Shown here piece by piece: positions 52,511-61,204 of a stretch of DNA of 64,000 nucleotides. Source of the DNA: Bacteroidales bacterium (GTDB lineage Bacteria > Bacteroidota > Bacteroidia > Bacteroidales > BM520); NCBI GenBank assembly GCA_031276035.1, contig JAISNV010000035.1, positions 1 to 64,000 on the forward strand, in the 5' to 3' direction. Both the position numbers and the translations under genes were made by a program. Position 1 is the stretch's first letter. Each line of letters begins with the position of its first letter. The notes beneath the pieces were generated by a model that had not been told where the DNA came from, did not search any database, and worked only from the letters and a program-made list of their open reading frames with translations.

Positions 52511-54472
52511 ATGAGAAACTATTTTTATCTTTTTTTATTAGCATTTATATTTGTAAGTTGTGATCAAAAAAATGATTATGACTTTGATCCGATGACAAAT
52601 TTTCCTAATTATGATACTGTTGTACTTGATATGGATTTGTCTGACGCAGTTATTAACGGGATAGTTATTCCGTCAATTAATCAAGCTGAGTCGGGATTTT
52701 TTGAATATCATTTCAAATTTCCGCACAATAAGAACAAAAACTATTTTTATAAAATTTATTATCAAAACGAAAGCTATAAATTCGGTGCGGATGATTCGTT
52801 AAATTACGAAAATTTTTATGGTAGTTGGGAAGATACTTCCGTTGGTTTTTTACCGATAGATGATGATGTTGTTGACGGAAAAATAAGAATAATCGGTAAT
52901 CCTCGTAATGAAAAAAAGTATTATGGTGCCGATATTTCAGTGAATAATTTTTCCGAAGAAAGTTTAAACGGCTATATTAATGCTATGAAAAATAATAAAG
53001 ACTGGTATAACTCAATTGTTGAAAAGGCAAAGAAAAACAATAAAACAATTGAAGTACAACTTTATAATGATGCTCAATGGTTAATTAATGACGCACGTAG
53101 TAGGGGAGATTTTAATAATAGATGGAAGAGAAATCCAAGAACAGGAGTTTATTCTTTTTATCTTGTTATTTGCGATGAAGAAAATTTAAATAAAATACCT
53201 GATCATATAAAAAATATTGACTTGCAAAATAATGCAGGATATTTTGAAAATCCTATATATTGGTTTCAAAAGAATAGTAATAATTCGAATATTAATATAA
53301 TAAGTAGTCAAAAGGTGTTGAAAACAAGAGCTGTTATTACACCTAAACAAGGTGTATTTATTGATAAGGTCAATGTAGCAAGTTTAGATTATAAAGTCGA
53401 TACAAGTGATTGTCGTTGCGGTGATAGTGATGACTTGTATAACAAAGCTCTATTTCAGCAATTCTTTAGTGCTGTCAGTAAACAATACTCATTAAGAAAT
53501 ATTCCTTTAATTCAAGATGTAATAGGTGAAGAAAATTTATATACTAAGGAAGATTATTTAATTCAGAAACAAAATATTGATTCTACTAAATTGCTGTACA
53601 ATTATCCTGTTACAAGTGATAATCCTTGTGCTACTGTAAAATTAGGCGAAGAAGGTGATTATGTTTCAATAATTAATCCTGGAAATGACGATTTAGATAA
53701 TTTGCGTAAGGAATCTACCGGAATTAAAACCCGAGTAGGATTTACATATGGGAAATATAGAGGGAAAATAAAATTTCCCGAAATGCTTAATTATGATAAT
53801 GTATGGAACGGTTTAACATATGCTTTTTGGCTTATTTACCAAGATAATCATTCTTGGAATCAAAGAAGAGGGTGTTATAATATGGGATATGTAGATAAAG
53901 GTGATGAAACTAATAATCCCGAAAGAAGTCTTTATAATAATTATTCTGAAATAGATATCGAAATTGTTAAAGCATCAAAATATTGGCCTAAAGGGTATTA
54001 TAAAAATAAAGATAATTATGTTGAAGATGCAACACTAACTAATGAAGTTGCTTTTTGTTGTACAAATTGGGATTTAGCTTGTCCACAGCCGAAAAAGTTT
54101 TCATCAGGAATAACATCAATTCCTTATAAATCAAGTTCTTTTGATGCTTTAAGATGGTATGATACATATAAAGCGCTGACTATAAGAAATCCTATATCAA
54201 ACAATATTTTTAAGGAAGATTACTATTATTATGAAATTGAATGGAAACCTACGGAAATAATTTGGCGCTTAGGCCCATCTCCGGATAACATGCAAGTTGT
54301 CGGATACATGAATGATAGATACACTTCAATACCAAATAATCAAATGCTGGCAATTATTACGCAAGAATATCACTATTCTGAATGGTGGCCTCCTGTAGTT
54401 TTTGAACAAGGTTTAATTCCTTATCATAAAACTGATATTGAAGGTAAAGTTTATGAAATAGTAATAGAGTAA
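52511..54472 (+). CDS. GH16-like lipoprotein with an unusual N-terminal region
   Basis: This 653-residue lipoprotein has a signal MRNYFYLFLLAFIFVSCDQ (lipidated at about Cys17). Residues ~25-140 look like a beta-sandwich. Residues 153-196 hold a helical motif (INAMKNNKDWYNSIVEKAKK then DAQWLIND) that recurs in the AlgX-like protein at 56056-57603. Residues ~400-640 resemble the GH16 laminarinase/agarase fold: TRVGFTYGKYRGKIKF, NGLTYAFWLIY, the catalytic ExDxE motif SEIDIEIV (E480, D482, E484), and YYYYEIEWKPTEIIWRLG. It probably binds or cleaves a beta-glucan or galactan at the outer membrane. No SusC/SusD genes are nearby, so it is not in a typical polysaccharide utilisation locus. The substrate is unknown. 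Confidence 0.75.
   Translation: MRNYFYLFLLAFIFVSCDQKNDYDFDPMTNFPNYDTVVLDMDLSDAVINGIVIPSINQAESGFFEYHFKFPHNKNKNYFYKIYYQNESYKFGADDSLNYENFYGSWEDTSVGFLPIDDDVVDGKIRIIGNPRNEKKYYGADISVNNFSEESLNGYINAMKNNKDWYNSIVEKAKKNNKTIEVQLYNDAQWLINDARSRGDFNNRWKRNPRTGVYSFYLVICDEENLNKIPDHIKNIDLQNNAGYFENPIYWFQKNSNNSNINIISSQKVLKTRAVITPKQGVFIDKVNVASLDYKVDTSDCRCGDSDDLYNKALFQQFFSAVSKQYSLRNIPLIQDVIGEENLYTKEDYLIQKQNIDSTKLLYNYPVTSDNPCATVKLGEEGDYVSIINPGNDDLDNLRKESTGIKTRVGFTYGKYRGKIKFPEMLNYDNVWNGLTYAFWLIYQDNHSWNQRRGCYNMGYVDKGDETNNPERSLYNNYSEIDIEIVKASKYWPKGYYKNKDNYVEDATLTNEVAFCCTNWDLACPQPKKFSSGITSIPYKSSSFDALRWYDTYKALTIRNPISNNIFKEDYYYYEIEWKPTEIIWRLGPSPDNMQVVGYMNDRYTSIPNNQMLAIITQEYHYSEWWPPVVFEQGLIPYHKTDIEGKVYEIVIE
52967..53098 (+). 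repeat. Shared 'W-KA-LE-DA-W' motif coding region, copy 1
   Basis: This codes for a ~44-residue helical segment in the GH16-like lipoprotein. It has the spacing N-x-DW-x(3)-I-x(2)-KAK-x(2)-NK-x-(I/L)E-x(2)-L-x(2)-DA-x-W, the same as two copies in the AlgX-like protein. Confidence 0.6.
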
Positions 54473-54480
54473 GGTATTGA

Positions 54481-54488
54481 TAAATTTG
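54481..54488 (+). promoter_or_regulatory. TAnnTTTG promoter box of ansA (weak)
   Basis: The plus strand reads TAAATTTG, 41 bases before the ansA ATG. Confidence 0.35.
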
Positions 54489-54529
54489 ATTTGCAAAAAT
54501 AGTAAGTAAAATTTTTTATTTAAAGATAA

Positions 54530-55558
54530 ATGATTAAAACAGATATTTCAGTATTTGTAATTTATACCGGCGGTACAATCGGTATGATGAAGAACGAGCA
54601 AACAGGGGCTTTGGAGCCGTTTAATTTCGAACATTTATATAAACATATTCCGGTTTTGGAACGATATCCGTTTAATATAGATTTTCATTCTTTTGATCCT
54701 CTGATTGATAGCTCAGACATGAATCCGGATTTCTGGAAAGAACTTGCTGCAATTATTGAAGAAAAATATGAATTATATGACGGGTTTGTTGTGTTGCATG
54801 GAACGGATACAATGTCTTATACGGCTTCTGTATTAAGTTTTATGTTGGATAATTTAAATAAACCGGTTATACTTACGGGTTCGCAATTACCTTTAGGTAT
54901 GTTGAGAACCGACGGAAGAGAAAATTTTATTACTGCGATAGAAATTGCCGCTGCTCAAAATGATAATACTCCGATTGTTCCGGAGGTATGTATTTATTTT
55001 GAAAATAAACTTTTCAGAGGAAATAGAACAACGAAGTTCAGTTCGGAAAATTTTAATGCTTTCTTTTCCGGCAATTATCCTAAATTAGCAGAAGTAGGAA
55101 TTGATGTTAAATATAATTTTAATTACATCAGAAAACCTAATTTTAAGAAATTAAAAGTTTCTTATAATTTGGATAATAATATAGCTTTATTAAAACTTTT
55201 TCCTGGTATTTCAAGGCAAGCCGTTCATAGTATTCTTAATATTGAAGGATTGAAAGGTGTTGTTCTTGAAACTTTCGGTTCTGGAAATGCACCTTCGGTA
55301 TCTTGGTTTATTAGTGAGTTGAAGGCGGCAATTGATAGAGGAGTAATTATTTATAATGTATCTCAATGCAAAGCCGGAAGTGTTGATTTAGCTAAATATA
55401 AGGCAGGATTACAATTAGACCAGATTGGAGTAATTAGCGGTTATGATATTACTACTGAATCTGCTATTACAAAAATGATGTATCTCTTCGGAAAAGAAAC
55501 AAATTTAACAGAGATAAAAACATTGCTTGCAAAACCTTTACAAGGTGAAATTGGATAA
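54530..55558 (+). CDS. ansA: Type I L-asparaginase
   Basis: The enzyme hydrolyses asparagine to aspartate and ammonia. The 342-residue protein has the first catalytic threonine motif YTGGTIGMM (T16 region) and the second catalytic motif VVLHGTDTMSYTAS near residues 87-100. It also has VILTGSQLPLGMLRTDGRENF and a C-terminal GYDITTESAITKM. No signal peptide was found, so it is the cytosolic low-affinity type. It has a weak promoter box of its own and converges with the DUF2147 gene. Confidence 0.92.
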   Translation: MIKTDISVFVIYTGGTIGMMKNEQTGALEPFNFEHLYKHIPVLERYPFNIDFHSFDPLIDSSDMNPDFWKELAAIIEEKYELYDGFVVLHGTDTMSYTASVLSFMLDNLNKPVILTGSQLPLGMLRTDGRENFITAIEIAAAQNDNTPIVPEVCIYFENKLFRGNRTTKFSSENFNAFFSGNYPKLAEVGIDVKYNFNYIRKPNFKKLKVSYNLDNNIALLKLFPGISRQAVHSILNIEGLKGVVLETFGSGNAPSVSWFISELKAAIDRGVIIYNVSQCKAGSVDLAKYKAGLQLDQIGVISGYDITTESAITKMMYLFGKETNLTEIKTLLAKPLQGEIG

Positions 55559-55599
55559 TACTATCTTATCCATTTTATACTTTTTATAAGTTTAGCAAT

Positions 55600-56046
55600 T
55601 TATTTTATTCTTTTCCAAGCTTGTGTTTCATAGAAAGGTCCTAAATACCCTCTAAGATATAAAATATCTTTATTGTTTTTGTCAAGCCATACCTTTCCAT
55701 TTGCTAAAATATTTTTTTGTGGAGCAAAACATGCTTTATCTCCGTAGTATTCATTTTTCTTAGGATTATATTTTAACCCGTTTAAAACAGTCATTCCTAC
55801 AACCTTTTTTCCGTTTCGTTCTCCTAAACATCCGTCACATGTAATATCCGGTACTTCAGTGCCATCAGGCAAAAAAGCTCTTGTAATCACTCCGTAAAGC
55901 GAATCATTCCGTAGAGATAATTCAATCTCTCCTGTTTTTTTCCCTTTTCCGTCATAGGTTTCCCAATATCCAACAACATCTTGAGCATGTGACATACTAA
56001 TAATTGAAAAAAATACAATTATTAATAAATTAATTCTAAATTTCAT
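55600..56046 (-). CDS. DUF2147 secreted protein
   Basis: This 148-residue protein has a signal peptide (MKFRINLLIIVFFSIISMSHA) and the DUF2147 body: VVGYWETYDGKGKKTGEIELSL, a CDGC pair, GMTVLNGLKYNPKKNEYYGDKAC, and WLDKNNKDILYLRGYLGPFYETQAWKR. This is a small beta-barrel periplasmic domain of unknown role, related to the lipocalin-like fold. It ends the minus-strand unit of the MBOAT and AlgX-like genes (9-base gap), so a role in the envelope is likely. Confidence 0.85.
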   Translation of the reverse strand: MKFRINLLIIVFFSIISMSHAQDVVGYWETYDGKGKKTGEIELSLRNDSLYGVITRAFLPDGTEVPDITCDGCLGERNGKKVVGMTVLNGLKYNPKKNEYYGDKACFAPQKNILANGKVWLDKNNKDILYLRGYLGPFYETQAWKRIK

Positions 56047-56055
56047 ATAATAAAA

Positions 56056-57603
56056 TTATTTGTTATTCTCGTGTTCAATCATCCATATAGCGTCTTCCCT
56101 CATTACTTCCTCTAAAGATTTATTAGCTGATTTTGCCTTTTTCTTCAAACTTTTTATCCAATCATTAGACATAAACATATTATTCATAATTTCGTTTATT
56201 CTGTCTTCCTGATTTTTTTCTTTTATTACTTTAACGCTTTTCGGTGAGTTTAAAACTTTTTCTATTTCTTTGCTTCTGTAATCAGGAATATCAGGAATAT
56301 CTAATTGAGGAAAATATTTGTAAGGATTTTGTTTTACCATATAAAGAGCGTCCGTATATAATGTTTTTTCAAGTGTCTTGTTGTCTTTTACCGCCTTGAT
56401 TTGAATACCTTCAAACCATTGAGGATTTGATTTAATGTTATTAATAATGTTATTGATTGTTTTCTCTATTTCTATACTGTCAATACAAAGGGAAATTAAC
56501 GACCATTCTGAAAAGTATGAACTTAGAAAATATGTTTGATATGCTGAATACATTATCAGGATAAAATCAGAATTTATAAGTTCATCAACCATATTAACTT
56601 GGTTGATGTTGCTGTATTGATCATCATAATATATTGTGTTTGCATAATACCAATAAGGATATTCCGAAAAAATCTTATCTAAAGGTAAACTATAGGATAA
56701 ATTCCAAAAGTGCGAATCACCCATAGTAATCATTTTTGGGTGTATGCTTGCAGAGTCTTCTATAATCTCAACATCAACATAATAATTATCTTTTTGTTTT
56801 ATTGGCCTGTAAAGATTTAATATTAATTCCAGATCATTATCCGGATTTCTTACATTTGCTGTATAGGGTTTTTCTATTTTTAATTTCGGCATATTAATAC
56901 CTGATAAAGACCTGAAAATATTAAATATAGAATCAGCGGCATAAACAGACATAATATTACTCCAATGAGTTCCTGTTTGAGGGAATGAATTAAAGATAGC
57001 AGTATCTTTCACATCATAAAACATTTTTGTTAGATTGATGTAATTTACACCATTTTCGTCAAATTTGTTGCAGTAATAATCTATAGGATTAAAATCAGAA
57101 TCAATGTTTATATTTTTGTTAATGTATTCTTTGTAAATTTCTGTTTTACTAGGTATAAAGCAAACAAGTAAATGTGTATTGTACTCTTTTAAAATATTAC
57201 TGAGTTGATATAAATAATGAGCTTGTCTGTCGAAATTCGCTGTAAGTTCTTTTGAATAGGGTGTTGCGTGAAGATGCCAGTTTGGAAAAAGCCAATTATC
57301 TTTACCGACTAAGACTTTGGTTGAAGGTGTTTTTTTATAAAAATCCCATGTGTATTGATTATACAATCTAATTAATGATTCTCTAAAACCAAAACTAGTT
57401 TCAAGTGTTTTTTCTACACTTTCTTGGAAACTAAAATCGTAATAGTTTTTAAAATTAAATTTTTCGATTTTGGGTATATTGATAACACCGCTTAATGGTC
57501 TTACATTGAAAATTTTAAATTCACGTTGTAATGATGACATAAACAAAAAACACATGGTTAATGTGAACATCAGTGTATACAGTATTGAATTTAATTTCTT
57601 CAT
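56056..57603 (-). CDS. AlgX/AlgJ-like (DHHW/SGNH) O-acetyltransferase partner with two copies of a helical motif
   Basis: This 515-residue protein has an N-terminal signal anchor (about 1-25) and a periplasmic domain related to AlgX/AlgJ acetyl carriers. The visible marks are VLVGKDNWLFPNWHL, the TGTHWSN motif (H213, W214) near residue 213, and a GDSHFW motif (S297) near 296. Family enzymes receive acetyl from an MBOAT and place it on a glycan; the DxHW-like and GDS motifs supply the catalytic Asp/His/Ser. Residues 385-424 and 470-510 carry two copies of the W-KA-LE-DA-W helical motif also found in the GH16-like lipoprotein. The MBOAT gene is 11 bases upstream. Confidence 0.78.
   Translation of the reverse strand: MKKLNSILYTLMFTLTMCFLFMSSLQREFKIFNVRPLSGVINIPKIEKFNFKNYYDFSFQESVEKTLETSFGFRESLIRLYNQYTWDFYKKTPSTKVLVGKDNWLFPNWHLHATPYSKELTANFDRQAHYLYQLSNILKEYNTHLLVCFIPSKTEIYKEYINKNINIDSDFNPIDYYCNKFDENGVNYINLTKMFYDVKDTAIFNSFPQTGTHWSNIMSVYAADSIFNIFRSLSGINMPKLKIEKPYTANVRNPDNDLELILNLYRPIKQKDNYYVDVEIIEDSASIHPKMITMGDSHFWNLSYSLPLDKIFSEYPYWYYANTIYYDDQYSNINQVNMVDELINSDFILIMYSAYQTYFLSSYFSEWSLISLCIDSIEIEKTINNIINNIKSNPQWFEGIQIKAVKDNKTLEKTLYTDALYMVKQNPYKYFPQLDIPDIPDYRSKEIEKVLNSPKSVKVIKEKNQEDRINEIMNNMFMSNDWIKSLKKKAKSANKSLEEVMREDAIWMIEHENNK
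56074..56196 (-). repeat. Shared 'W-KA-LE-DA-W' motif coding region, copy 3
   Basis: C-terminal copy in the AlgX-like protein (residues about 470-510): NDWIKSLKKKAKSANKSLEE, then DAIWMIE. Confidence 0.6.
56332..56451 (-). repeat. Shared 'W-KA-LE-DA-W' motif coding region, copy 2
   Basis: First copy in the AlgX-like protein (residues about 385-424): PQWFEGIQIKAVKDNKTLEK, then DALYMV. The final aromatic is Tyr rather than Trp. Confidence 0.55.
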
Positions 57604-57614
57604 TAAATTATCTT

Positions 57615-59039
57615 TTAAAATCTAAAATATATAAACGGACTAAATCCGGTTGCATTTAAACTTGCCACACAGAATATAAAAGCTATGATTGAAATAATCC
57701 AGAATAAAATATGACCTTTGGGTTTTAATTCTGTAAAATAAACTTTGTCTTGTAATTTTAGACCGAATTTTGTAAGCGTAATAAATGAAAAGAATGCGGC
57801 AATGATTATTGTTACATAATATTGCAAATCTTGTGAAATATTTATACGAACAAAGTCAAAAGCAAATAGTCTTTGCATGAATGTCCATGCCATCCCAATA
57901 TCTTCAATTCTGAAAAATACTCTCGCTAAAACAATAATTATAAAAGTAACAATTACAGAAGGTATTCTTCCCAGTTTAGACATGAATTTTACTAGAAAAA
58001 GCCTGTCCATTACAATAAATACACCTTGTATTATTCCGTAAACTACAAAATTCCAAGACGCTCCGTGCCATAACCCCGATAGCAAAAATACAAACCATAA
58101 GTTGAAATATAATCTTCTTTTGGTTTTAACTCTACTTCCGCCCAATGGGAAATAAAGATAATTTTTCATGAAAATACTAAATGTCATGTGCCAACGGCGC
58201 CAGAATTCGGAGATACTGGTAGAAACATACGGGTTGTCGAAGTTTTCAGGGAATTTAAATCCCATCATTCTTCCTAACCCTATTGCCATATCGGAATATC
58301 CGGCAAAATCAAAGTAAAGTTGGAACGTATATGCAAATATTGTTATCCATGCCGTTGAAGAATCCATCATACTATAATCGGAAATCGCAAGAGCATTATC
58401 AACATAATAACCAATTACATCTGCAATCAAAACCTTTTTACTCAATCCTAATACAAAACGGTAGAAACCGTGTAATCTGTCGGTCATGTTTGAATATCGG
58501 CATCTGATCTGATCGGCAATGTCGCAATATCTAATTATAGGACCTGCTATTAACTGAGGGAACATGGTTATATACAATACGTAATCGGTCAATTTGTTCA
58601 TCGGCTCGTTTACGTTTCTATATGTATCTAATGTGTATGTTATTGATTGAAATGTGAAAAAAGAAATGCCGATCGGCAGAGCAATTCTTACCCACGATAT
58701 TTCCGGTTGATGAATGAATCCCAATATTGTGTTGAGATTCTCCATGAAGAAATTACCGTATTTGAAATATAGTAATAATGACAGATTTAATACTATAGAA
58801 AAACCGCAGAATATTTTTTTCTTTAATTTAGTTTGTGAATTATACATTGCCTTAACAATGAAGAAATTCGAAACTGTAGAAATAATTAATAAGAAAAAGA
58901 ATTCCGGCGCGCCGTAAGCATAAAAAATTAATGAAAAGAACAGTAATGTGTAGTTTCTGTACTTTCTTGGAGTTAAAAAATACAGAAGTAAAAATATCGG
59001 TAAGAAATATAATAAGAATATATTACTGCTAAATACCAT
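57615..59039 (-). CDS. MBOAT-family O-acyltransferase (AlgI/PatA-like)
   Basis: The 474-residue polytopic membrane protein transfers acyl groups across the inner membrane to acetylate polysaccharides (alginate, peptidoglycan or capsule). It has about ten membrane segments. The family motifs FFTFQSITYTLDTYRN, MFPQLIAGPIIRY, YFDFAGYSDMAIGLGRMMGF and FRRWHMTFSIFMKNYLYFPLGG are present. The catalytic histidine lies in LSGLWHGASWNF near residue 326. A promoter box at 59060-59067 heads the unit with the AlgX-like and DUF2147 genes. Confidence 0.92.
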   Translation of the reverse strand: MVFSSNIFLLYFLPIFLLLYFLTPRKYRNYTLLFFSLIFYAYGAPEFFFLLIISTVSNFFIVKAMYNSQTKLKKKIFCGFSIVLNLSLLLYFKYGNFFMENLNTILGFIHQPEISWVRIALPIGISFFTFQSITYTLDTYRNVNEPMNKLTDYVLYITMFPQLIAGPIIRYCDIADQIRCRYSNMTDRLHGFYRFVLGLSKKVLIADVIGYYVDNALAISDYSMMDSSTAWITIFAYTFQLYFDFAGYSDMAIGLGRMMGFKFPENFDNPYVSTSISEFWRRWHMTFSIFMKNYLYFPLGGSRVKTKRRLYFNLWFVFLLSGLWHGASWNFVVYGIIQGVFIVMDRLFLVKFMSKLGRIPSVIVTFIIIVLARVFFRIEDIGMAWTFMQRLFAFDFVRINISQDLQYYVTIIIAAFFSFITLTKFGLKLQDKVYFTELKPKGHILFWIISIIAFIFCVASLNATGFSPFIYFRF

Positions 59040-59059
59040 AAGATAAAAACTTACGGCTG

Positions 59060-59067
59060 CAAAAATA
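59060..59067 (-). promoter_or_regulatory. TAnnTTTG promoter box of the MBOAT unit
   Basis: The minus strand reads TATTTTTG followed by CAG, 20 bases before the MBOAT ATG. The remaining bases to 59307 show nothing else. Confidence 0.5.
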
Positions 59068-59307
59068 CAAAACTAACGTCAATTAACCAATAATAAAAGA
59101 ATAATAATTATTTTATTATTTCTGTGTTGTAATATTTGTTTTCTTTTATTGTTTAGTGTATTCAACTCCTTAATTTATGAACGCTAATCAGGAATTTAAA
59201 TAATTAAAAACCATAAAAAACTTTATTGATAAATATTATATAATATGAATAATACGATGAATTCAGTATAAATAATATTCGATTCTACTTAATTTTTAAG
59301 AGTTTTA

Positions 59308-60102
59308 TTACCATCTTCCGCCGGCACCGCCACCGCCGAAAGAACCGCCGCCGAAACCGCCAAAGCCTCCGCTGCTGCCTCCACCACCGAAACCGCCTCG
59401 TGATGAACCGCCGCTACTGTGACCGCCTCCAAAGAATATCCAAGGCAATCCGCCTGTGGTAACATGTCCGGAGCCGGAACCGCCGCCGCCTTTTCTTGAA
59501 ACTATTATTATGATAATTATGAAAAAAATAACAGGTAATAAACCGAATATTATAGCCATAGGTGAAATTTCTTCCGCCGATTTAACATATTCCTGAGGAG
59601 AATATTTCTGAGAACTGAGATCCATCAGAATGTTTGTTCCATTTTCGATGCCTTTGTAGTAATCATTGTCCTTGAAATAAGGAATCATTTCATTCTCAAT
59701 GATAATTTTTGATGCGGCATCAGTAACAATTTCTTCTAATCCATAACCTACTGCAATAAAAGTTTCCCCATAAGAATTACCAATCTTAGGTTTAACAACA
59801 ACGATAATACCATTATCCTCACCTTTTTGTCCGACTCCCCATTTTTCGCCCAAAGAAAAAGCAAAGTCAGATATTTGATAATCGCCTAAATCAGGGATAG
59901 TCAATACAACAATTTGACAAGAAGATGAATTTGCAAATCCTACTAACTTATTTTCTAAAGCATTTTCTTCTTTACTTGAAAGAATATTTGCCATATCATT
60001 CACCAATTTAGGAGGAATGGGCCTGTTTGGAATATCATCGCTTGCAGCAAAACAAGAAAGTATTGATATTGATATTACTAAACTAATAAAAAGTTTTTTC
60101 AT
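59308..60102 (-). CDS. TPM-domain protein with glycine-rich tail (YgcG-like)
   Basis: The 264-residue protein has an N-terminal signal (MKKLFISLVISISILSC, with a possible lipobox LSC). A TPM domain spans about 30-165: MANILSSKEENALENKL, IVVLTIPDL, DNGIIVVVKP and VGYGLEEIVTDAA. A membrane segment follows (about 183-203), and the C-terminal 60 residues are dominated by Gly and Ser, ending GGGGAGGRW. TPM proteins have a Rossmann-like fold and are often phosphatase-like or photosystem-repair related. It is the last gene of an htpG-lemA-TPM-TPM unit; LemA and TPM pairing is common. The function in bacteria is not settled. Confidence 0.85.
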   Translation of the reverse strand: MKKLFISLVISISILSCFAASDDIPNRPIPPKLVNDMANILSSKEENALENKLVGFANSSSCQIVVLTIPDLGDYQISDFAFSLGEKWGVGQKGEDNGIIVVVKPKIGNSYGETFIAVGYGLEEIVTDAASKIIIENEMIPYFKDNDYYKGIENGTNILMDLSSQKYSPQEYVKSAEEISPMAIIFGLLPVIFFIIIIIIVSRKGGGGSGSGHVTTGGLPWIFFGGGHSSGGSSRGGFGGGGSSGGFGGFGGGSFGGGGAGGRW

Positions 60103-60114
60103 TTATTTAAAATT

Positions 60115-60552
60115 TTAACCTAAAGAAACGTCATCAGGTAATTCATTGACATCTTTAACCTTATAAGGGAAATTCTTTTTAAGCTCTAAGCCTGTTTTTC
60201 CAATAATATTGATTAATCCGTCGGCGTACTCGCCTTTTTTAAAATATTCGACAGCCAAATCTTTCAACTCATCCCAATAGCCGGTATCAATAACCGAATT
60301 GATACCGGAATCACCAAGGATTGCAAATTGTTTACTTTCAACAGCAAAATAAAATAATATACCATTACGGTCAACTGTTTTGTATATTTTCAATTTATCA
60401 AAGATATGTGTAGCTCGATCCATCACATTGTCATCGGGACAAATATTTTCTATATGAACTCTTATTTCTCCGGATGTGTCTAATTCGGCATTCAATACAG
60501 CCTGTTTTATGTCTTCTATATCTTCTTTACTGAAATTCTTCGGTAACTTCAT
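60115..60552 (-). CDS. Small TPM-domain protein
   Basis: This 145-residue protein has the TPM core without signal or tail: EDIEDIKQAVLNAELDTSGEIRVHIEN, TVDRNGILFYFAVESKQFAILGD, then GYWDELKDLAVEYFKKGEYADGLINIIGKTGLELKKNFP. It is probably cytoplasmic. The ATG at 60552 avoids overlap with lemA; an earlier ATG at 60576 would overlap the lemA stop by 14 bases. It lies between lemA and the larger TPM gene (12-base gap). It may partner with the larger TPM protein. Confidence 0.82.
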   Translation of the reverse strand: MKLPKNFSKEDIEDIKQAVLNAELDTSGEIRVHIENICPDDNVMDRATHIFDKLKIYKTVDRNGILFYFAVESKQFAILGDSGINSVIDTGYWDELKDLAVEYFKKGEYADGLINIIGKTGLELKKNFPYKVKDVNELPDDVSLG

Positions 60553-60562
60553 CTTCAATTTT

Positions 60563-61168
60563 TTAAAATTCAACAACCGGAGCTACATTTGCACCTGCTT
60601 GCGCGGTGAAATAAGGTTTCTTTTCTAAACCCATATTTCTTGCAATGATATTTTTAGGAAAAGATCTGATTGCGGTGTTGTATTCTTGAGTTACTTCATT
60701 AAATTTCTTTCTTTCAACTGAAATTCTGTTTTCGGTACCTTCGAGTTCGGATTGAAGCATCAGAAAGTTTTGATTGGCTTTTAAATCGGGGTATCTTTCA
60801 ATAACAACCATCAAACGTGATAAAGCATTTGATAATTCTCCTTGAGCAGCTTCAAAAGTCGATAGAGAGTTTTCATTCATGTTCGAAGGATCAATATGTA
60901 CTGAACTTGCTTTTGAACGAGCTTCAATAACTTGTGTAAGAGTTTCTTGTTCATGATTAGCATAACCTTTTACGGTGCTGACAAGATTAGGAATAAGATC
61001 GGCACGACGTTGGTAAACATTTTCAACTTGTGCCCACTGTTTTTCAACGTTTTCTTCTGCGCGGACAAGACTATTACGAGCACTAACAGCCCACAAAATA
61101 ATAATAAGTGCTATTGCTGCAATAATTATAACCACAGTCAATACAACGGTTGATGTTTTTGTTTTCAT
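60563..61168 (-). CDS. lemA: LemA family protein
   Basis: The 201-residue protein has one N-terminal membrane segment (about 8-27) and the LemA helical domain: ARNSLVRAEENVEKQWAQVENVYQRRADLIPNLV, VIEARSKA, RLMVVIERYPDLKANQNF, and LQSELEGTENRISVERKKFNE VTQEYN. It ends GLEKKPYFTAQAGANVAPVVEF. LemA is a membrane-anchored helical protein of uncertain role, often co-occurring with TPM proteins. It follows htpG by 36 bases. Confidence 0.93.
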   Translation of the reverse strand: MKTKTSTVVLTVVIIIAAIALIIILWAVSARNSLVRAEENVEKQWAQVENVYQRRADLIPNLVSTVKGYANHEQETLTQVIEARSKASSVHIDPSNMNENSLSTFEAAQGELSNALSRLMVVIERYPDLKANQNFLMLQSELEGTENRISVERKKFNEVTQEYNTAIRSFPKNIIARNMGLEKKPYFTAQAGANVAPVVEF

Positions 61169-61204
61169 TATAAAAGAATTTTTATTAATTATTTTTATTT
61201 CAAA

